In this document: positions 6,534 through 8,835 of the stretch, in pieces
Position numbering within the stretch: position 1 is the stretch's first letter
Layout: the number at the start of each line of letters is the position of its first letter
Origin: JBFKOL01 sp041628815
Lineage (GTDB): Bacteria > Bacteroidota > Bacteroidia > Chitinophagales > Saprospiraceae
Direction: 5' to 3'
NCBI GenBank assembly: GCA_041628815.1
Contig: JBFKOL010000166.1
Coordinates: forward strand, 1-8,835
Length of the DNA stretch: 8,835 bases
Program-made: the position numbers and the translations under genes
Notes under the pieces: generated by a model
The model's input: only the letters and a program-made list of their open reading frames with translations
What the model was told of the DNA's origin: nothing
The model's database searches: none

Positions 6534-7334
6534 ATGAGTATACCTGATAAGTCACTCCTTGAAAATATCAGCGGGGAAATAAAAAAAATTGCCGTCGAAG
6601 CCGGTGAGAAGATTTTGGAAGTATATGGTGATGAGGCGCTTTTTGAAATCACCACCAAAGGTGACAAATCTCCCTTAACAAAGGCTGATCTTTTGTCTAA
6701 TGTGACCATTTTACACGGTCTGGAAAAGATTCATCCCCGGTGGCCGGTAATTTCCGAAGAATTGGGCATGGCCGAATACGAGAAGAGAAAGACATTTTCT
6801 ACTTTTTGGATGGTAGATCCACTCGACGGCACAAAAGAATTCATCAAGAGAAATGGAGAATTCACCGTCAATATTGCGTTGATTTCGGACGGATTCCCCG
6901 TGATGGGAGTCATTTATGTCCCTGTTTTATCACAGCTCTTTTGGGCGTATAAGGAAGGAGGTGCGTTCGTTGAAGAAAATGGCCGTACCAGGACTTTGAG
7001 TGCGAATTCATTTCGTTTGGACCAACCCGGGCTACGGGTAGTATGTTCAAGATCACACATCAACTCGGATACTGAAGCCTATATCGGCACTTTGCAAAAT
7101 CCAGTGACAGTGGCGAGAGGGAGTTCACTGAAATTCATGCTCATTGCCATGGGAGAAGCAGAAGTGTATCCCAGGTTGGGGCCTACCATGGAATGGGACA
7201 CTGCAGCCGCCCAGGCGATATTGGAAGAGGCCGGGGGATGCGTTGAAGAGGCAGATACGGGAGACAGGTTGTGTTACAACAAAAAAAGTCTTTTGAACCC
7301 GTATTTCATTGCTATGGCTAAAATGGTTCGATGA
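6534..7334 (+). CDS. cysQ: 3'(2'),5'-bisphosphate nucleotidase CysQ
   Basis: The protein has 266 residues from the ATG at 6534, the usual CysQ length. A TTG at 6501 would add 11 residues without family support. It belongs to the inositol monophosphatase-like, lithium-sensitive phosphatase fold. Metal-site residues are visible: ISEE (Glu75, Glu76), VDPLDGTKEF (Asp95, Asp98, Gly99, Thr100) and EWDTAAAQAIL (Asp222). GDKSPLTKAD (43-52) and GSSLKFMLIAMGEAEVYPR (196-214) are typical CysQ blocks. CysQ removes the 3' phosphate from adenosine 3',5'-bisphosphate (PAP), giving AMP, and so relieves PAP build-up from sulfate assimilation or sulfotransferases. No sulfate-assimilation gene is in the window. 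The stop overlaps the start of the next gene as ATGA, which suggests translational coupling. It is divergent from galE. Confidence 0.93.
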   Translation: MSIPDKSLLENISGEIKKIAVEAGEKILEVYGDEALFEITTKGDKSPLTKADLLSNVTILHGLEKIHPRWPVISEELGMAEYEKRKTFSTFWMVDPLDGTKEFIKRNGEFTVNIALISDGFPVMGVIYVPVLSQLFWAYKEGGAFVEENGRTRTLSANSFRLDQPGLRVVCSRSHINSDTEAYIGTLQNPVTVARGSSLKFMLIAMGEAEVYPRLGPTMEWDTAAAQAILEEAGGCVEEADTGDRLCYNKKSLLNPYFIAMAKMVR

Positions 7335-8095
7335 GCATTGACATCTCTGCCGTCATCATCACCTTCAATGAGTCAGGGAACATCGAAAGATGTATCCGAT
7401 CTGTCCAAGACATCACGAAAGAAGTAATCGTAGTCGACTCAGGCAGTACGGACGACACGGTCTTGTTGGCTCGTCAAATGGGAGCCCATGTTGTCGAATA
7501 CTCCTGGAACGGGTATGGAGCCAACAAAAACCTTGGTATAGCTCTGGCCAGATCTAAATGGGTCTTGTCGATTGATGCTGATGAATGGCTTCCCGAAAAA
7601 ACCCGCGATTGCATTGAATCTTTAAAACTTAAGGCCAATTGTGTGTATTGTTTGGAGTTACAAAACATTTATAAGGGGCGTGTTTTAATTTATGGTGCAT
7701 ACGGGATTGAGTTAAAACCCCGGCTTTTCGAGAAAGATAAAGTAAGATGGGAAGAATGCCACGTTCACGAAACACTTACAGGCCTTTCCGATCTTAAAAA
7801 GGTAAAGACAGGATGCGTGATGTTTCATCATCTGGCTGACACGAAAGATGAACTCTTAGGGCGTGAGTCGAAATATGCAAAATTGGCGGCCAAAGATTTG
7901 CTTTCACAACGTACCAGAATGCATTTTTTGAAAGAACACTTAGGCGGCACATATCATTTTATGCGGTCTTATCTGTTACAAATGGGAATACTTGAAGGAA
8001 AGTTGGGCTGGGAGACGAGTATGGTGCAGGTCCATAAAAACAGAGCCAAGGTTCAGGCGTATAAAGCCTTGCGTTCTGGTGGAAACCCCAATTGA
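7331..8095 (+). CDS. family 2 glycosyltransferase, WaaE/KdtX-like
   Basis: A 254-residue GT-A fold glycosyltransferase. The N-terminal SAVIITFNESGNIERCI (6-22), VVDSGSTDDT (34-43), WNGYGANKNLGIALA (59-73) and LSIDADEW (79-86) are diagnostic. Asp82 and Asp84 form the DxD-like metal and nucleotide-sugar site. HVHETL near residue 143 and a basic, aromatic C-terminal part match the WaaE/KdtX-type beta-glucosyltransferase branch seen in lipopolysaccharide core synthesis. There is no signal peptide or clear membrane span, so it probably works at the cytoplasmic face of the inner membrane. Donor and acceptor cannot be told from sequence. Its ATG overlaps the cysQ stop by four bases, so the two are probably co-translated. 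Nearby galE could supply UDP-galactose or UDP-glucose, but that link is inference. Confidence 0.9.
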   Translation: MSIDISAVIITFNESGNIERCIRSVQDITKEVIVVDSGSTDDTVLLARQMGAHVVEYSWNGYGANKNLGIALARSKWVLSIDADEWLPEKTRDCIESLKLKANCVYCLELQNIYKGRVLIYGAYGIELKPRLFEKDKVRWEECHVHETLTGLSDLKKVKTGCVMFHHLADTKDELLGRESKYAKLAAKDLLSQRTRMHFLKEHLGGTYHFMRSYLLQMGILEGKLGWETSMVQVHKNRAKVQAYKALRSGGNPN

Positions 8096-8134
8096 GGAAG
8101 CAGTGAAATTGTGTTAATTGTCAGCCATACTGTT

Positions 8135-8835
8135 ATGGGTAAATCGATGAACAGGTACTCGAATATATTGGTTGGAGGATTGTTTTTGATCGCTGTCCTC
8201 ATTACAGGACTTTCAACTTCAAACGGCCGTGCTAATGGATCTGGTGCTGGGAGTACGGGCGCTCCGTGTGACAACAGCAATGTATGTGGTCATCCCGCTT
8301 GCCATGGGGATAATAGTTTTGGTTTGACTACACAATCTTTTGAGCTCAGGGAGCTATTGACCGGGGATACCGTGTGGAACTATGTTCCGGGAAAATCCTA
8401 TGAAGCGAGGGTTCGCGTATTTTCGGGAGCCGGGACAGGCAGTTTTGGATTCCAGGCCACTGTGCTGGATACGAATCACCTGGATGTAGGAGGATGGTTC
8501 AATCCTGGGGGCAATGTCCAAATAGCGACCGCACCCGATTGTAATAATCTTCTCCGAACTTACGTGGAACATGCTTCACCTCATTTTCTTTCCACTTTCG
8601 TGGTAAACTGGCAAGCCCCCGATTGTAATATCGGTCCTGTAAAATTCTATTTTGCAGGCAATAAAGTCAATAACAATGGGGAGCCCAGCGGTGATTCAGG
8701 AGGCTTAGGGGATAGTGCCATATATCACCCGTCAGTGGTTGATCATCTGGTACTTGACGAATCACCCATAGCTCCCGGATTGTACTGGGCACAAAAATCC
8801 ATTCTGGCATCGGCTAGCTTGATGGAGGATACGCT
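8135..8835 (+). CDS. exported Reeler-like (choice-of-anchor V type) protein, 3'-truncated
   Basis: The frame stays open from the ATG at 8135 to the right edge, giving 233 residues. An ATG at 8147 and a GTG at 8111 are alternative starts. The N-terminus is a signal peptide: basic residues, hydrophobic ILVGGLFLIAVLITGL (11-26), and a possible cut near Ala33. The mature part begins GSTGAP then a Cys cluster (Cys45, Cys51, Cys56, His57). Residues about 84-187 follow the Reeler-like pattern: YVPGKSYEARVRV, GSFGFQATVLD, YVEH, FVVNWQAP, KFYFAGNKVNNNGEPSGD. In Bacteroidota such proteins usually carry a CxxCH motif and often a T9SS sorting tail; that tail would lie beyond the edge. Here the motif is CGHPACH, with four residues between the cysteines. 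APDCN occurs twice (Cys136, Cys164), so a disulfide is plausible. The gene lies 39 bases after the glycosyltransferase, in the same frame, with one TGA between the coding regions. Its role is unknown. Confidence 0.82.
   Translation, partial: MGKSMNRYSNILVGGLFLIAVLITGLSTSNGRANGSGAGSTGAPCDNSNVCGHPACHGDNSFGLTTQSFELRELLTGDTVWNYVPGKSYEARVRVFSGAGTGSFGFQATVLDTNHLDVGGWFNPGGNVQIATAPDCNNLLRTYVEHASPHFLSTFVVNWQAPDCNIGPVKFYFAGNKVNNNGEPSGDSGGLGDSAIYHPSVVDHLVLDESPIAPGLYWAQKSILASASLMEDT

Noticed and set aside
6383..6709. 108-residue minus-strand open frame spanning the galE start, the divergent gap and the cysQ start
   Set aside because: It overlaps galE in another frame and cysQ in antisense, shows no family motif, and crosses the promoter region both genes need.
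8053..8572. Two minus-strand open frames (8053-8280 and 8354-8572) near the right edge
   Set aside because: Both are antisense to the plus-strand Reeler-like gene, which has a signal peptide and recognisable family pattern and only lacks a stop because the window ends.
1..8835. CRISPR array, insertion sequence, integrase, toxin-antitoxin or phage-defence genes
   Set aside because: I saw no regularly spaced repeats, transposase or integrase motifs, or small paired toxin-like genes on either strand.

Overview
This window looks like a piece of a Bacteroidota chromosome, possibly from the Saprospiria or a related environmental lineage. The class-level guess is inference. Three things point to Bacteroidota. 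There is a large secreted TPR/PD40/OmpA-like/SPOR-like protein of a type common in that phylum. There is an exported Reeler-like protein of the type often carrying T9SS sorting tails. A TAnnTTTG promoter element lies just upstream of one gene, and Shine-Dalgarno sequences are weak throughout. Base composition is moderate and looks even, with no insertion sequence, integrase, CRISPR array or phage gene.

Left part, plus strand (1-4637). The window opens inside cinA, whose 5' end is missing. A 131-base gap holds a 16-base perfect palindrome and a promoter candidate. Next come a 2-oxo acid dehydrogenase E2 subunit and an envelope protein whose start must lie inside the end of the E2 gene. The first 21 bases also read on the minus strand as the 5' part of a tRNA, so the left edge may be a chimeric join.

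Middle, minus strand (4618-6488). galE and an overlapping downstream GHMP-family kinase form a two-gene operon. The kinase runs tail to tail into the envelope-protein gene, with a 20-base overlap of the two coding ends.

Right part, plus strand (6534-8835). A 45-base divergent gap separates galE from cysQ. cysQ overlaps a family 2 glycosyltransferase by ATGA. After 39 bases follows an exported Reeler-like protein that runs off the right edge. It has a CX4CH motif where relatives usually have CxxCH.

Functional links are loose. GalE and the glycosyltransferase fit surface-polysaccharide or lipopolysaccharide synthesis. CysQ clears PAP from sulfur metabolism, E2 belongs to central carbon or branched-chain oxidation, and two proteins act outside the cytoplasm. 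I see no clear new multi-gene system. The most unusual items are the OmpA-like domain lacking both usual peptidoglycan-contact residues, fused to a SPOR-like domain; the CX4CH Reeler-like protein; and the tRNA-like left edge.
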